Positions 63,660-64,000 of a DNA stretch of 64,000 nt are shown piece by piece (position 1 is the first letter of the stretch; each line of letters starts with the position of its first letter). Origin of the DNA: Solirubrobacteraceae bacterium. GTDB lineage: Bacteria > Actinomycetota > Thermoleophilia > Solirubrobacterales > Solirubrobacteraceae. The notes beneath the pieces are model-generated. The model made no database searches and was not told the DNA's origin. It was given only the letters and a program-made list of their open reading frames with translations. The position numbers were made by a program, and so were the translations under genes. The stretch lies in NCBI GenBank assembly GCA_016462625.1, contig JAEMSV010000006.1, positions 1 to 64,000 on the forward strand, written 5' to 3'.

Positions 63660-64000
63660 TCAAGCGGTGGAGCTCGCCTGATCTTCGGCGCTGATCACCA
63701 CGATGAAGCCGTTGCCGTTGCGGCGGTCCGGGTCGCGGGACGCGGCGACGGGCGCGCCGATCGCCGCGCACAGCTCGAGGAATGACTCGCAGGTCCACAC
63801 CGACCAGTGCTTGTCCTCGTCCGAGGCGAAGTTCGTGCGGTGGCGCTCCAGCAGCTCCTCGACCGACGTGAGATCCCGGTCGCGATCGAACGTCCGGTCG
63901 CGGTGCGGGAGCACGACGACCACCCACCGGCGCGCGACCCGCCGCCAGTCCTCCAGCGCCGCGATCGGATCGGGAATGTGCTCGAGCACGTGCGAGGCGA
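63660..64000 (-). CDS. SAM-dependent methyltransferase, C-terminal part, cut by window end
   Basis: The frame is open to base 64000; at least 112 residues are visible. SHVLEHIPDPIAALEDWRRVARRWVVVVLPHRDRTFDRDRD is the post-motif-I part of a type 11 methyltransferase (acidic VLEHIPDP loop and motif III strand), and the end GNGFIVVISAEDQASSTA closes the Rossmann fold. The SAM-binding glycine loop lies outside the window. Such enzymes in glycan clusters often methylate sugars; the substrate is unknown. Confidence 0.82.
   Translation of the reverse strand, partial: ASHVLEHIPDPIAALEDWRRVARRWVVVVLPHRDRTFDRDRDLTSVEELLERHRTNFASDEDKHWSVWTCESFLELCAAIGAPVAASRDPDRRNGNGFIVVISAEDQASSTA

Overview
The window is very GC-rich, uses many GTG starts, packs its genes tightly and has no plasmid, phage or transposon features. 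The gene content (CeoB/CeoC-like RCK proteins beside APC permeases, a DUF1844 protein, sortase-type LPxTG/LAxTG proteins, a baeRF-type eRF1 homologue, a divergent FtsH, Rex) points to Actinomycetota, most likely Thermoleophilia/Solirubrobacterales. That placement is inference from content; no marker rRNA is present.

Layout. (1) 1-7.5 kb: the 3' end of a type I polyketide synthase (AT-DH-KR-ACP-degenerate carrier-TE), translationally coupled to a secreted antigen-85-like esterase and a 14-TM MFS exporter, then a STAS protein. (2) 7.5-11.8 kb: a divergent membrane FtsH-like ATPase/protease coupled to an unknown single-pass membrane protein, flanked by three small proteins, one an LPFTG sortase substrate. 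(3) 11.9-20.7 kb: a heterodimeric ABC exporter, a GNAT/GlsB-like/TetR operon divergent from a second MFS exporter, an orphan DNA methyltransferase, tRNA-Gln(CTG) and a secreted protein of unknown function. (4) 20.7-27.1 kb: a six-gene operon on the minus strand that looks like a potassium-homeostasis unit: two KimA-like APC-USP permeases, a small membrane protein, two RCK/TrkA proteins and an FAD reductase. (5) 27.1-34.8 kb: a patatin, an eRF1-like protein, a DUF1844 protein, a YbdK-type ligase, Rex, a glutaredoxin-like protein and the tRNA t6A genes tsaD-rimI-tsaB-tsaE with an LAxTG protein. (6) 34.8-64 kb: a large envelope polysaccharide region with two flippases, at least six glycosyltransferases, three GT-C-like membrane proteins, an acyltransferase/O-antigen-ligase fusion, an RfbH-type sugar dehydrase, secreted glycoside-hydrolase-like proteins, two flavin oxidases, msrB and a partial methyltransferase cut by the window end.

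How it works together. Most same-strand neighbours overlap by 1-8 bases (ATGA, GTGA, TGATG), so transcription units are long and translation is coupled. Transcription-unit heads often show a TANNNT box 6-10 bases before the start codon, which suggests widespread leaderless mRNA. Convergent genes often share stop codons or overlap; the few spacers between them hold hairpins without U-tracts. The polysaccharide region has the logic of a flippase/polymerase pathway (glycosyltransferases build a lipid-linked unit, flippases export it, the ligase/acyltransferase fusion polymerises or decorates it).

No stretch over 300 bases lacks a gene. The longest spacers (7661-7814, 44571-44690, 59000-59117) hold only the promoter-like boxes or inverted repeat listed. 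I saw no CRISPR array, insertion sequence, rRNA or origin.
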